Shown piece by piece: positions 55,317 through 64,000 of a stretch of 64,000 nucleotides of DNA; the first letter of the stretch is position 1; each line of letters starts with the position of its first letter. This DNA is from Actinomycetota bacterium. Its GTDB lineage: Bacteria; Actinomycetota; Acidimicrobiia; Acidimicrobiales; Microtrichaceae. The DNA lies in assembly GCA_016703525.1 (NCBI GenBank), contig JADJBW010000001.1:62001-126000 (forward strand), read 5' to 3'. Both the position numbers and the translations under genes were made by a program. The notes under the pieces were generated by a model. The model had not been told where the DNA came from and did no database searches. It worked only from the letters and a program-made list of their open reading frames with translations.

Positions 55317-56204
55317 TCAACCTGCACCGATGATGCGGTAGATCCGTTCCAGATCGTCGAGATTGGCGAAATCGATGGTCATTCGGCCCTTCTTGGCGCT
55401 CATTTCCACCTTGACTGTTGTGTCGAGCCGTTCCGAGAGCAGTTCCTCCAACTCCAGCAGGCCCGGCGGCCGCAACCGCTTCTTCGCCGCCCCGCTCTCG
55501 GGTTCGACCGGGCGAAGCCGTTGCTCCAACTCGGCACGCTCACGAATCAACGACTCGGTGACCCGGACCGACAGGTCCTCGGCCACCACCTTGCGCGCCA
55601 GGGCCTCCTGGTACGCACGATCCGGCGTGCCGAGAATCGCCTTCGCGTGACCCGCTGACAGGGAGCCGTCGCCGATCAGCTTCTGCACCGACGGCGGCAG
55701 CTGCAGCAGCCGCAGCAGGTTCGCCACCGCCGAGCGGCTCTTGCCAACCCGTGCGGCAGCGGCCTCCTGCGTCAACTCGAAGTCCTCGATCAGCTGATGG
55801 TAGGCAGCGGCCTCTTCCAAGGGATTCAGATCCTGGCGGTGCAGGTTCTCCACGATCGCCTGCTCGAGCGACGCCATGTCCTCGATGTCGCGCACGATGG
55901 CCGGGATCATTTGCAGGCCGGCGCGTCGGGCTGCGCGCCACCGCCGCTCCCCCGCGATCAACTCGAACTGCCCGTCCGAGATCTCTCGAACCAAGATCGG
56001 CTGCAGCACGCCAAGCGTCCGGACCGACTCCGAAAGGGCCGCGAGCGACTCCTCGTCGAACATCGACCGCGGCTGACGGCGGTTCGGCTCGATGCTGCTG
56101 ACGGGAACCTCCCGGAGCGCTGACGTCTCTTCTGAGCGCTCCGCCGGCCCATCGGTGGGGATCAGCGCATTCAGGCCCTTCCCCAGTCCGCTACGTCGTG
56201 ACAC
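55317..56204 (-). CDS. parB: Chromosome partitioning protein ParB
   Basis: 295 aa from the GTG at 56204, preceded by GGGAGG. N-terminal RSGLGKGLNALIP (ParA-interacting), the CTP-binding ParB/Srx region with GERRWRAARRAGL and ENLHRQDLNPLEEAAAY, the HTH ELTQEAAAARVGKSRSAVANLLRLL, and a C-terminal dimerisation helix. It loads on parS and slides as a CTP-gated clamp. Its start overlaps parA by 14 bp. Confidence 0.95.
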   Translation of the reverse strand: MSRRSGLGKGLNALIPTDGPAERSEETSALREVPVSSIEPNRRQPRSMFDEESLAALSESVRTLGVLQPILVREISDGQFELIAGERRWRAARRAGLQMIPAIVRDIEDMASLEQAIVENLHRQDLNPLEEAAAYHQLIEDFELTQEAAAARVGKSRSAVANLLRLLQLPPSVQKLIGDGSLSAGHAKAILGTPDRAYQEALARKVVAEDLSVRVTESLIRERAELEQRLRPVEPESGAAKKRLRPPGLLELEELLSERLDTTVKVEMSAKKGRMTIDFANLDDLERIYRIIGAG

Positions 56205-57018
56205 GGTGTACCTCCCTGGCGAGCTCGCGGTACGCGACCGCTCCACGAGAGCTCGGATCGAATGACGTAATCGGCTGGCCGTACGACGGCGCCTCCGACA
56301 GACGGATGTTTCGCGGAATTACATTCCGGCAGACAACCTCGCCGAAGTGCTCGCGCACCTCCTGCGCAACCTGCTCGGCGAGCTTTGTTCGTCCGTCGTA
56401 CATCACCAGGACAATCCGGCTCAGTTCCAGGGCGGGATTGAGGTTGCGCTGGACGAGCCCGATATTGCGGATGAGTTGACCGAGTCCTTCAAGGGCGTAG
56501 TACTCACACTGAATCGGCACCATCACCTCGTCGGCGGCGGCGAGCGCGTTCACCGTGAGCAGGCCGAGCGACGGCGGGCAATCGATGAGGATGTAGTCGT
56601 AGTCGTCCTTCACCGCATTGACGGCATTGCGCAGTCGCATCTCGCGAGAGAAGGCCGGAACCAATTCAATCTCGGCACCCGCGAGGTCCAGGCTCGCCGG
56701 TGCGACGAACAGATTCCGCACCGACGTCGGTTCGATGCAGTCTTCGAGCGGGAGTTCGTTCAGCAACACGTCGTAGATCGAGTGCTCCAACGCATGAGCG
56801 TTGATACCAACGCCCGTTGAGGCGTTCCCCTGTGGATCCAGATCGATGATCAGCGTTCGGAGGTCCTGCTCGGCCAGGGCCGCGCCAAGGTTGACGGTAG
56901 TCGTGGTCTTTCCCACGCCACCCTTCTGATTCGCCAGGGCGATCACACGGGGGAGGACCCGTGGACGGGGTTCTGTGCGTCCTTCCACGTGGTCCGTTGT
57001 CTTGGCCTCTGTTGTCAT
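56191..57018 (-). CDS. parA: Chromosome partitioning ATPase ParA
   Basis: 275 aa from the ATG at 57018. Deviant Walker A QKGGVGKTTT (31-40), LIIDLDPQGNASTG and DYILIDCPPSLG. It moves ParB-bound origins along the nucleoid. It is followed by parB with overlap. A parS site lies 43 bp upstream. Confidence 0.95.
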   Translation of the reverse strand: MTTEAKTTDHVEGRTEPRPRVLPRVIALANQKGGVGKTTTTVNLGAALAEQDLRTLIIDLDPQGNASTGVGINAHALEHSIYDVLLNELPLEDCIEPTSVRNLFVAPASLDLAGAEIELVPAFSREMRLRNAVNAVKDDYDYILIDCPPSLGLLTVNALAAADEVMVPIQCEYYALEGLGQLIRNIGLVQRNLNPALELSRIVLVMYDGRTKLAEQVAQEVREHFGEVVCRNVIPRNIRLSEAPSYGQPITSFDPSSRGAVAYRELAREVHRVTT

Positions 57019-57060
57019 TCGCCGTCTCCACCTCGAGCCAAGCGGTTGGCCCGGCCACAT

Positions 57061-57076
57061 TGTTTCACGTGGAACA
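57061..57076. promoter_or_regulatory. parS site 1
   Basis: TGTTTCACGTGGAACA matches the bacterial parS consensus exactly. It lies 43 bp upstream of parA, so ParB spreading could also affect the parAB promoter. Confidence 0.93.
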
Positions 57077-57821
57077 GACAGTGTGGTGGAACTGGTGGTG
57101 TCCGAAACGCGACATCGCGCCGAACGGGGAGTCGTCGTCGGAGAGGACGCCGCCAGACGCCGATCGGCGCGCAGCGGGGTCCCGCGCCCGATGTTCCGCC
57201 TGATACATGCCGGGTCAGGGCCGGTATCACCCGCCAACTGCACGGGACCACCCTTGCGCCATGTAGATGGGACCACGTGTGAGCAGCGGTCGACTTGGCT
57301 GGGTGATGCTCGCGGCCGACAGACAGGCCGGGTTCGGCCGACTCATTCGCGGCGACACCCGATGTCACCGCCGGCGACCGCGGTGACAGCCGGTGACCGC
57401 GGCCGTCGAGGGCGCGATCACCGTGGCCCGCCGAAGCCATAGCGCACCCGACGGGGGAGGAAGGCTATCCGGTGGCCGCCTAATCGCCGCCGAGCACAGC
57501 GAGGGAGCCGCCCAACCTCCGCGCCGCGGACACCGCAGCGGCAGAACGGGCGGACACAACAGGGGAGTGGTGCCTCAACGCCCGCAGCCTCGTTCCATGC
57601 GCACGACGCCAACGCCGTCGCCACCGGCCTGGCACCCGGCGCTCCGCACATCCGTCGGACCCTGGGCTCCGGATGGGGACGTTCGCACCCTGTGCCGGCG
57701 CAGGCCCGGGCCCCGTCCCCGAACTGGCACTTGCGTGCCCTGTCGCACCCCACCTTCATGACCGCCACGCGCATCGGGGCCAGAACCCCGCAACGCCGCC
57801 AATCGCACGGCGCGCCACCCA

Positions 57822-57872
57822 TCATGACCGCCACCCACACCGAACTCGCAACCGCAACGGTGGCGGTCATGA
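57822..57872. repeat. 14-bp inverted repeat in the parS spacer
   Basis: TCATGACCGCCACC at 57822-57835 and its exact complement at 57859-57872 enclose a 23-nt loop. The first 12 bases of the arm recur at about 57757-57768. Confidence 0.7.
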
Positions 57873-58023
57873 GTGATGGCGAGGCGACCTCACGAAGGCT
57901 CGCTGCGCTCGCACGGACGATCTCACCCACCACCGTCGGGGTGCGGCGATCACACCCGCCTCGAATCAATGGCTGTCCGCCGCCCGGCCGTCGTCGCGTC
58001 CGGCCCGGCACTCACCGCGAGTT

Positions 58024-58055
58024 CAGCGGCTCAGCGGCTCAGCGGCTCAGCGGCT
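58024..58055. repeat. Four tandem CAGCGGCT octamers
   Basis: Four perfect 8-bp units followed by a degenerate CAGCAGCG. The period is not a multiple of three and the region is non-coding. Confidence 0.8.
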
Positions 58056-58512
58056 CAGCAGCGAATCGCACACGCTGTTGCGCCGCTCGGTCGTCGTCGC
58101 GTCACAACCCGCGCAGTCGCATCACGCTCTCACAGCACACGGCGCTTGACGTCCCTGGTCGCACGGGCCGGCGAGCGAGCCTCACGAACCACTCCGAATG
58201 GCGGACGTCCGGTGAGAGGCGTGCGCTACCGCCTGCCGGCGCCGTCCTCGGCATGCTGCGCACCCTGCTCTCGGCGACACTTCGGCGACGGGGTCCGCAG
58301 GTTTCTCGATGAGTGGTCCGACGCGAAGCGGAACGGATGCCAGACCCGGATCGCCAGTACCAGCCTGACGGGTTCGCACCCACCTCGCGACCGGCAGGGT
58401 CAGCGAGCGGCCTGCAAACGTCCGAGAACCCCCAACCCCGCTGAGTTCCGGCACCAGCTGGTCCAGCTGATGCCTGCTGGCATCCCGACGCGGCGCCTTA
58501 CTGTCGATGAGA

Positions 58513-58528
58513 CGTTCCACGTGGAACA
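58513..58528. promoter_or_regulatory. parS site 2
   Basis: The core GTTCCACGTGGAAC is a perfect palindrome, two bases from the consensus of site 1. It lies 39 bp beyond the rsmG stop. Confidence 0.85.
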
Positions 58529-58566
58529 TCCCGACGCGGCGCCCACCGGAACCCGCTCGACGGCGC

Positions 58567-59187
58567 TCACACGCTCCAGAGCGGGCGCTTCGCCAGCAGG
58601 CGTCCGGTTCGGGGTGTTCGGTCGTCGCATCGCCCGACCTTGCGGAACTCCTGCAGTGTCCAGCGTTCGCCCGTCGCCCGATCCGCCTCGGCGAACCCAA
58701 GCTGGGCGAGCCCATCGACCGGCCACCGCTCGTGTCGGAGGCCGCCCGGGGGTTCCGAGACCACGAGCCGACCACCCACGGCGACCAGTCCCGCCGCGCA
58801 TTCGGCCGTCGTCGCGGGCTCGGCGAACGATCGCGCCGTCACGACGTCCGCCGCCTCGCGAAGGTCGGCACGCCGGGCCACCTCCTCGGCGCGACCGTGG
58901 ACGACCGACGCCGAGCGCAGCCCGAGCTCGAGAATCGCCCAACGCAGGAACGCGATCCGCCGTTCAGACGCTTCCACCATCACCACCCGCAACTCGGACT
59001 CCGCGGCGATGACCACGCCCGGGACCCCGCCCCCGGTGCCCAGATCGACCACCTGCGCGTCAGCCGGAACCCGGCCCGACAAGAACTCGACGAACGATCG
59101 CGCGTGTTCGAGCTGATCCGCGACACGACCTGGGCCCAAGAGACCCAGGTCGTGGCTTCGAAGCAAGATGTGACGCAGATCCGTCAT
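58567..59187 (-). CDS. rsmG: 16S rRNA m7G527 methyltransferase RsmG (GidB)
   Basis: 206 aa from the ATG at 59187. AdoMet motif VVDLGTGGGVPGVVIA, VMVEASERRIAFLRWA, and the later VTARSFAEPATTAECAAGL. It methylates G527 of 16S rRNA; loss gives low-level streptomycin resistance. Position between jag and parA is the usual one. Confidence 0.93.
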   Translation of the reverse strand: MTDLRHILLRSHDLGLLGPGRVADQLEHARSFVEFLSGRVPADAQVVDLGTGGGVPGVVIAAESELRVVMVEASERRIAFLRWAILELGLRSASVVHGRAEEVARRADLREAADVVTARSFAEPATTAECAAGLVAVGGRLVVSEPPGGLRHERWPVDGLAQLGFAEADRATGERWTLQEFRKVGRCDDRTPRTGRLLAKRPLWSV

Positions 59188-59205
59188 GGGTCCGCGACGC
59201 CGCAA

Positions 59206-60097
59206 TCAGGCCGGCGGCAGCACGACGACCCGTCGCGTGGGGTCGTCGCCTTCCGAACGAGTGGTCGCCCCGGTCTCGCTGGCGGCAACTCGGTCGTGAA
59301 CCAGCTTGCGCTCACTCGACATGGTGACGTCGAGCACGTGGGGGAGTCCTGACTCCACGACCTTCTTGACCGTCTCGTCCGTGAGCAACTCAAGGCTCTC
59401 ACGCCGGCCGGCCCGGTAGCCACCGATGTCCAAGCGGAATCGGGGGGTGCTCCCGCCGGCGGCGACGTGCTGCAGTCGCGTGCGGCACAGCTCCTCGATG
59501 GCCGTCACGACGCCGCCGCGCGGGCCGATCAGACGCCCAAGTCCCGCACCGGTGATCTCTCCGACCAGGTCGCCCTCGTCGTTCGCCGTCACCGTGACGG
59601 TGGCCTCGGTGCCGAAGGCGACCAGCAGCTCGGTCAGGAACGTGACCAAGTCGGCGCGGCCGACCTCGGTGTCGAGCCGCGGCCCGCGGTCGCCGTCGCT
59701 GTGCGATGGACGAGATTCGGCGGGGGAGGTGTTGGTCACGGCCTTCTCCTTCACGGGCTTCGGTGCGCTCTTGGTCTGATTTCGCGGAGTATCGCTGTTC
59801 TTCGCCGCCTTTGGAGCCGGGGTCGACCCGCTGTCGGACCCGGCATCGCTGCCGCCGCCCCGTGTGCGGGGCGCCTTGGCGGGACGCCGACGACGCTCGT
59901 CCTTCGAGCGCGGCGACCGCGGCTGCAGTCGGGCACGAACGCGTGCCTGCCCACGAACTCGGCCGAACAGGCCCGGCCCGCTCCTCGAGAACCTCGAACT
60001 CCGCATCCTGCTCGTCGACCCCCAGTTGATCGAGCAGCAGATCCTTCGCCTCGTCGACCGTACGCGCGGTCGTCTCAACCCATTCCATCGATGTCAT
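59206..60097 (-). CDS. jag: Jag/KhpB RNA-binding protein; frameshift in this sequence
   Basis: From the ATG at 60097 the Jag_N domain reads MEWVETTARTVDEAKDLLLDQLGVDEQDAEFEVLEE, then leaves frame. The expected continuation GPGLFGRVRGQARVRAR is in another frame. Removing one base near 59980 joins them (EEGPGLFGR). A Lys/Pro/Ser linker, a KH domain (GRLIGPRGGVVTAIEELCRTRL) and R3H (SERKLVHDRVA) follow. It binds RNA and helps regulate division and wall genes. The start overlaps the yidC stop (ATGA). Confidence 0.87.
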
Positions 60098-61122
60098 CCT
60101 CTCTTGCGTGCTCTCGGATCACCGGACTTCCGGCCGGTCGACCCCGTCGACCCCGAGGACGACGCCTTCTTCTGTGCTGCGGCGGATTTCGCCGATTTCG
60201 GTTTCGCGGCGACAGGCTTCGCATCGGAAGCCTTCGCGCCACGTTCAGTCGCCCGCGCCGAGATCGGCGCCTTGGCGTCGGAGTTCGCTGCATCGGAGTC
60301 GCGCCGTGCCTTCTCGGGCCCGTAGATGCTGCGCGTGATGTAGCCCTGCAACCCGATGCGGCACAGGCCCTGGACGAAGTAGTACCACCCGAGGCCGGCC
60401 GGGAAGGTGAACGAGAAGACCGGCAGCATGAACGGCACGATCTTCATCATCATCTCTTGCTGCGGGTTCACCTCGGTCGACGTGTTCCGGCCGCGAATCT
60501 GACGGTTCTGGATGATCTGGCTGACGAGCATGCCGATCATCAGCAGCGCGAAGGGGATGAACGTGACCTTGCCGATCGTCCAGGCCTGGCTGGGGCTGAT
60601 CGCCAGGTTCACGCCCAGGAAGTTCATCTTGGTGGTCGAGGAGAGGGATCGGTAGAGGTCCGAACCCGCGTCCAGGTGGCGAGGCTTGAACACCTGATCG
60701 GTGAGCTTCCACGGCTTGAAGTCCGAGCCCGAACTCACCAGGCCGGCCACGCGACCGATGCCCGATGCCGTGCCACCGTTGCGTTCGGTGATGCCTCGGA
60801 GCACGCCGTAGAGGACGATGAAGATCGGGCCCTGCATCAGCATCGGCACACAGCCGCCGGCCGGGTTGATCTTGTTCTCCTTGTAGAACGCCATCACCTC
60901 CTGGTTGAGGCGCTCCTTGTCGTCCTTGAACTCGGCCTGGATCCGCCGCAGTTCGGGCTGATGACGCTGGAGTTCGACCATCGACCGCGTGCTCTTGAGC
61001 GTCAGCGGTGCGGTCAGGATCATCACGATGACCGTCAGCAGCAGGATGGCGATGCCATAGCTGTTCGTCAGTCCGTAGAGGGCGGACAAGACCTTGGCCG
61101 CAACGCTGTAGAACCCTTCCAC
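60094..61122 (-). CDS. yidC: Membrane protein insertase YidC
   Basis: 342 aa from a GTG at 61122 after AAGGTGAAGG. About five membrane helices. Conserved features are ILTAPLTLKSTRSMVELQRHQPE, the cytosolic coiled-coil RIQAEFKDDKERLNQE, and GGCVPMLMQGPIFIVLYGVLRG. A basic, Lys/Ala/Ser-rich C-terminal tail likely contacts the ribosome. It inserts membrane proteins alone or with SecYEG. Confidence 0.94.
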   Translation of the reverse strand: MEGFYSVAAKVLSALYGLTNSYGIAILLLTVIVMILTAPLTLKSTRSMVELQRHQPELRRIQAEFKDDKERLNQEVMAFYKENKINPAGGCVPMLMQGPIFIVLYGVLRGITERNGGTASGIGRVAGLVSSGSDFKPWKLTDQVFKPRHLDAGSDLYRSLSSTTKMNFLGVNLAISPSQAWTIGKVTFIPFALLMIGMLVSQIIQNRQIRGRNTSTEVNPQQEMMMKIVPFMLPVFSFTFPAGLGWYYFVQGLCRIGLQGYITRSIYGPEKARRDSDAANSDAKAPISARATERGAKASDAKPVAAKPKSAKSAAAQKKASSSGSTGSTGRKSGDPRARKRG

Positions 61123-61128
61123 GATCCT

Positions 61129-61353
61129 TCACCTTTCCTTCGGTGTGGGGACGGGATCGAACCCATGTCCGCCCCAGGGGTGACATCGACTCACACGCCG
61201 CACGGCAAGCCAGGATCCACGGGCAGCCCCGTGGGTTTCGATTGCATCGATCGCATACGCCGAACACGACGGGGTGTACCGACACGGTGACGGACGACCC
61301 GAGAACAGGTGCTGATACGAACGGATGAGCACCAGCATCACGCCCCGCATCAC
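61129..61353 (-). CDS. yidD: Membrane protein insertion efficiency factor YidD
   Basis: 74 aa. It carries the YidD signature LIRSYQHLFSGRPSPCRYTPSCSAYAIDAIETHGAARGSWLAVRRVSRCHPWGGHGFDPVP, with its three conserved Cys. It is a small membrane-associated helper of insertion. It overlaps the rnpA stop (ATGA) and is 6 bp from yidC. Confidence 0.94.
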   Translation of the reverse strand: MMRGVMLVLIRSYQHLFSGRPSPCRYTPSCSAYAIDAIETHGAARGSWLAVRRVSRCHPWGGHGFDPVPTPKER

Positions 61354-61682
61354 GACTCTGGGTGCACTCGGCGGAGCGCATCGTCGAGATGTCCGCGGAG
61401 CTGCGTTCCCTCGAGTCCGACCGCTTCGGGCTGGATTGTCACCAGGTACAGACCGGGCAGCAGGTGCCCGAACGCCTCCAGATGACGGAGATGCTCCCGA
61501 AGCTGTCGTCGGAGACGGTTTCGCACGACGGCGTTGCCGACGCGGCGACTCACCGCAAACGCGACAAGCGGGCCATCGGCAGCGCTCGACGTGAAACGCA
61601 CCCGGATGGGGCCGCTTCGACGAACATCACCGTTGGCCCGGAGCTGCGAGAACTCCGAACGGGTACGTACGGAGCCCAGCAC
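61350..61682 (-). CDS. rnpA: Ribonuclease P protein component
   Basis: 110 aa from a GTG at 61682. The RNR-type motif is in FAVSRRVGNAVVRNRLRRQLREHLR. Basic N-terminal part RTRSEFSQLRANG. It assists the RNase P RNA in maturing tRNA 5' ends. It lies 6 bp downstream of rpmH, the usual order. Confidence 0.93.
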   Translation of the reverse strand: MLGSVRTRSEFSQLRANGDVRRSGPIRVRFTSSAADGPLVAFAVSRRVGNAVVRNRLRRQLREHLRHLEAFGHLLPGLYLVTIQPEAVGLEGTQLRGHLDDALRRVHPES

Positions 61683-61688
61683 CCTCGT

Positions 61689-61823
61689 TCAGGCGCTGAG
61701 GCGGTGCCGGCCCTTGGCGCGGCGTGCACGAAGGACGGCGCGCCCGGCGCGATCCGACATGCGATGGCGGAACCCGTGCTTCTTCGACCGGCGACGGTTG
61801 TTCGGCTGAAAGGTGCGTTTCAT
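61689..61823 (-). CDS. rpmH: 50S ribosomal protein L34
   Basis: 44 aa from the ATG at 61823. The sequence starts [19 protein letters not shown] and ends in [11 protein letters not shown], textbook bL34. It is very basic and sits in the large ribosomal subunit. First gene of the rpmH-rnpA-yidD-yidC-jag-rsmG run. The 475-bp spacer to dnaA holds the divergent promoters. Confidence 0.97.
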   Translation of the reverse strand: MKRTFQPNNRRRSKKHGFRHRMSDRAGRAVLRARRAKGRHRLSA

Positions 61824-62084
61824 GGAATGCCTTCCTCAAGTGAGCATCCGGCAACCGTGCTCTCGAGCCTGGGAGAGCCAATGCGGTGCCGGGTCGGTCA
61901 CGAGCACACAGGGGTGGCTCGGCACAGACCTGTCGAGGCTAGGTCTCGGGACGCGTCCGAGGCAATACAGGGGATCGAATCGCCACGTCGGTCGTCGACG
62001 CCGCGCGCTCCGTCAACGCCAACCGACGATGGTTCACGCACAGTGGTTGAGCTGGCACCGTTGGAGAAATTCTCACGCTCTGAG

Positions 62085-62112
62085 TTGACGTCATCACTCT
62101 TGGGGTCATAGG
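62085..62112 (+). promoter_or_regulatory. dnaA: Possible dnaA promoter
   Basis: TTGACG at 62085-62090 is followed after 16 bases by CATAGG. The -35 is good and the -10 poor. It is the best candidate in the rpmH-dnaA spacer, which otherwise holds no gene (61824-62299). Confidence 0.35.
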
Positions 62113-62249
62113 TTCCTGCCTGCCCAGGATCCCGTGATTTGGGAATCCCGAACCACATCAGTGCTACCGTCACCATCCCCTCACCGCTTGCAGGTCCGCA
62201 TCGGTGAACGTTGTTCCCCGCCTCGCCCTCGGCCAGGCGGTCGGAAGGG

Positions 62250-62281
62250 TTTTCCACAACAACGTCCACAGCTGTGGAAAA
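62250..62281. promoter_or_regulatory. DnaA boxes upstream of dnaA
   Basis: TTTTCCACA at 62250-62258, then the palindrome TCCACAGCTGTGGA at 62265-62278 flanked by GTGGAAAA, give three overlapping DnaA-box-like sites 20-50 bp before the start codon. They fit autoregulation by DnaA. Confidence 0.75.
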
Positions 62282-62299
62282 GCCGAGAGGAGGACTGCA

Positions 62300-63709
62300 G
62301 TGGCTGTCGTGAATCCTGCGGAACTCCTGTGGCAAGCCGCGTGTTCCTGCCTCAAAGAGCAGGTCGCTGACGGCGTCTGGTTGGGTGTGTTCAGCGACAC
62401 CCAGGGGCTCTATCTCGACGAGAACTGCCTGACCATCGCGGCACCCAACGCCATCGTGCGCGACCGCATCGAGCAGCGCTACCGCGAGCTCGTGCTCGGG
62501 GCGCTCGCCGACGCCGGCTCGCCCGATCTGGGCATCGAGGTCCGCGTGGTCACGCCGGAACCGACCGCCGACTCCACGGAACTCGAAGACGCACTCGCCT
62601 CGCTCACCGCCGACGCCGTGGGCGTGGTCGCGGCGCGCGAGCCGACACCCGATCTGCCCTCCGCCGCCGGGCCCCGCGAGCGCGTGACCAACCTGAATCA
62701 GCGGTACACGTTCGACAGCTTCGTGACCGGTCCATCGAATCGTTTCGCGCAGGCCGCAGCGCTGTCGGTCGCTGAAACGCCGGCTCGCTCCTACAACCCG
62801 CTGTTCGTCTACGGCTCGGCGGGGCTGGGCAAGACGCACCTGCTCCAGGCAATCGCTCACTACGTGGTCGAGAACTACCCGTCGTATCGGGTGCGGTACA
62901 TCTCGACCGAGACGCTGCTCAACGACTTCATCGACGCCATTCGCAACGGGCGTCAGGCGGAGTTCAAGCGGCGGTACCGCGAGATCGACGTGCTGCTCGT
63001 GGACGACGTCCAGTTCATGGAGGGCAAGGAACAGCTCCAGGAGGAGTTCTTCCACACCTTCAACACCCTGCACGACGCGCAACGCCAGATCGTGCTGAGT
63101 TCCGATCGCCCGCCCGACGCGGTGGCGACCCTCGAGGATCGCCTGCGCAGCCGCTTCAAGATGGGTCTCGTCACCGATATCCAGCCGCCCGACTTCGAAA
63201 CCCGGCTCGCCATCATGCGCAAGAAGGCGGCGCAGGGCAACACGCCCGTGCCGTCCGCCGTGCTCGAGTTCATCGTCACTCACGTCACGAACAACATCCG
63301 CGAGCTCGAAGGCGCGCTCAACCGGGTCACGGCCTACGCGGCGCTCAATCGCACCGATCTCACCGTGGCCGATGCGGAACGGGTGCTCGGCGACATCATC
63401 CAGACGCGCCAGCCGCGACGCATCACGCCCGACGTGATCCTCGAAGCCGCCGCCGACCGCTACGGGTTCGGCATCCACGAGCTCCGGGCTCAGGATCGGC
63501 GTCGACCGCTCGTGCTCGCCCGCCAGGTGGCGATGTACCTGTTCCGTGAGCTGACCGACCTGAGCTACCCCCAGATCGCCAAGGAGTTCGGTGGTCGCGA
63601 TCACACGACGATCATCCACGGGTCCGACAAGATCAAGGCGCTCATGGCCGAACGCCAGGACGTCTACGACGACGTGACCGCCCTGATCCAGTCCATCAAG
63701 AACGGATGA
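62300..63709 (+). CDS. dnaA: Chromosomal replication initiator DnaA
   Basis: 469 aa from the GTG at 62300, which has GAGAGGAGG just upstream; the frame is open to 62204, but that stretch carries the DnaA boxes. Domain I is residues 1-80, and a short domain II is about 90-130. The AAA+ domain has GSAGLGKTHLLQAIAHY (about 175) and VLLVDDVQFMEGKEQLQEEFF. Domain IV carries the signature FGGRDHTTIIHGSDKI near 430. It opens oriC with ATP. Confidence 0.97.
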   Translation: MAVVNPAELLWQAACSCLKEQVADGVWLGVFSDTQGLYLDENCLTIAAPNAIVRDRIEQRYRELVLGALADAGSPDLGIEVRVVTPEPTADSTELEDALASLTADAVGVVAAREPTPDLPSAAGPRERVTNLNQRYTFDSFVTGPSNRFAQAAALSVAETPARSYNPLFVYGSAGLGKTHLLQAIAHYVVENYPSYRVRYISTETLLNDFIDAIRNGRQAEFKRRYREIDVLLVDDVQFMEGKEQLQEEFFHTFNTLHDAQRQIVLSSDRPPDAVATLEDRLRSRFKMGLVTDIQPPDFETRLAIMRKKAAQGNTPVPSAVLEFIVTHVTNNIRELEGALNRVTAYAALNRTDLTVADAERVLGDIIQTRQPRRITPDVILEAAADRYGFGIHELRAQDRRRPLVLARQVAMYLFRELTDLSYPQIAKEFGGRDHTTIIHGSDKIKALMAERQDVYDDVTALIQSIKNG

Positions 63710-63749
63710 GCACACCCGCACGCCCCCTCGCCGCGCCACGCGTTCCCGG

Positions 63750-63910
63750 TTGTCCACCGGGGGCCGTGAACGAGCGGTGGACAACGGGTGGACAACACCG
63801 AGCACGTCCCCAGACACCGGTGAAATTTCAACCGCGTCGTGTGGACGATGGGGACAACGAGGGGACACACAGATCCCTACGTTTGGGGGCGCGGGCTAGG
63901 TTCTCCACAA
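63750..63910. promoter_or_regulatory. oriC region (dnaA-dnaN spacer)
   Basis: DnaA-box-like sites: TTGTCCACC at 63750; two inverted GGTGGACAA at 63776 and 63787; TGTGGACGA at about 63840; GGGGACAA at about 63850; TTCTCCACA at 63901 followed by AATCCACAGG. This clustering between dnaA and dnaN is the standard actinobacterial origin. The stretch after 63910 is the most AT-rich part and could unwind. Confidence 0.8.
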
Positions 63911-63974
63911 TCCACAGGCACTACTACCAATACTGCCTAGTGAGATCACACACAGAGAAGAAAGAGGCAGGAAC

Positions 63975-64000
63975 GTGAGATTCCGCTGTGAACGCGACGT
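63975..64000 (+). CDS. dnaN: DNA polymerase III beta clamp (5' end only)
   Basis: A GTG at 63975 after GAGGCAGGAAC begins MRFRCERD before the window ends. DnaN proteins characteristically start MKFRxERD, and the gene follows dnaA and oriC, so identification is secure despite the eight residues visible. Confidence 0.85.

Larger units (their letters stand above)
57077..58512. other. 1.4-kb gene-poor spacer between the two parS sites
   Basis: No open frame here has convincing coding character; those that exist are Arg/Pro/Thr-rich. Visible structures are a 14-bp perfect inverted repeat TCATGACCGCCACC (57822-57835 with 57859-57872), a further copy of its arm at about 57757, and four tandem CAGCGGCT units at 58024-58055. 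Confidence 0.6.

Noticed and set aside
57692..58312. 206-aa and overlapping 379-aa open frames in the parA-rsmG spacer
   Set aside because: Low-complexity Arg/Thr/Pro composition, no Shine-Dalgarno, and the frames read through repeats and inverted repeats.
61580..61610. Third parS in rnpA
   Set aside because: GACGTGAAACGC matches only half of the palindrome and lies in conserved coding sequence.

Overview
The window is high-GC chromosomal DNA of an actinomycete around its replication origin. The right end has the actinobacterial order cca, sigma/anti-sigma, trxB, trxA, parB, parA, rsmG, jag, yidC, yidD, rnpA, rpmH, dnaA, an oriC-like spacer and the first codons of dnaN. The left end has the crgA, trpG, pknB, pbpA, rodA, pstP, fhaB, fhaA, tRNA-Leu cluster known from Mycobacterium. 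GTG starts are common, spacers are short and no CCA is encoded on the tRNA. The gene content (paired free-standing PASTA proteins, DUF6049, a kinase ahead of the ECF sigma gene) makes me favour Acidimicrobiia (Ilumatobacter-like), but that placement is inference.

Layout. 0-7 kb: lipid and general metabolism (SDR, DUF983 protein, glycosyltransferase, acyl-CoA ligase and a divergent thiolase) followed by three tandem 94-bp hairpin repeats. 7.1-17.8 kb: cell-wall growth and Ser/Thr phosphosignalling operon. It holds FHA proteins, a PP2C phosphatase, RodA/FtsW, a class B PBP, PknB and two kinase-less PASTA membrane proteins, with overlapping stops and starts at most junctions. 17.8-43 kb: accessory region beginning at tRNA-Leu. 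It carries two VapBC pairs, a Panacea-domain pair, a MazEF pair, an NTase/small-protein pair and a DUF4262 gene, plus two small metabolic genes. It continues with a broken type I restriction operon (hsdM-hsdS-fic-hsdR), two tandem NACHT NTPase genes with glycine-rich membrane repeats, a flavin monooxygenase, a secreted HNH nuclease and HipBA. 43-62 kb: core genes again, running towards oriC. 62-64 kb: dnaA, DnaA boxes and the dnaN start.

How the parts fit. PknB, PstP, FhaA and FhaB with RodA/PBP would couple peptidoglycan sensing to elongation. A second kinase with a discoidin-like outer domain sits where Mycobacterium has MurJ, beside the sigma/anti-sigma pair and thioredoxin genes. ParA/ParB with two parS sites, YidC/YidD/Jag/RnpA/RpmH and DnaA/oriC form the origin module. 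The accessory block is a defence and toxin-antitoxin island.

Caution on sequence integrity. Several genes are interrupted by small indels: pknB, jag, hsdR, hsdS, both NACHT genes and the HNH gene, and the tRNA-Leu is two bases short in a C run. Because core loci are affected too, some of these may be sequencing or assembly errors. The hsdR lesion, about 41 bp and removing a helicase motif, looks like a real deletion.
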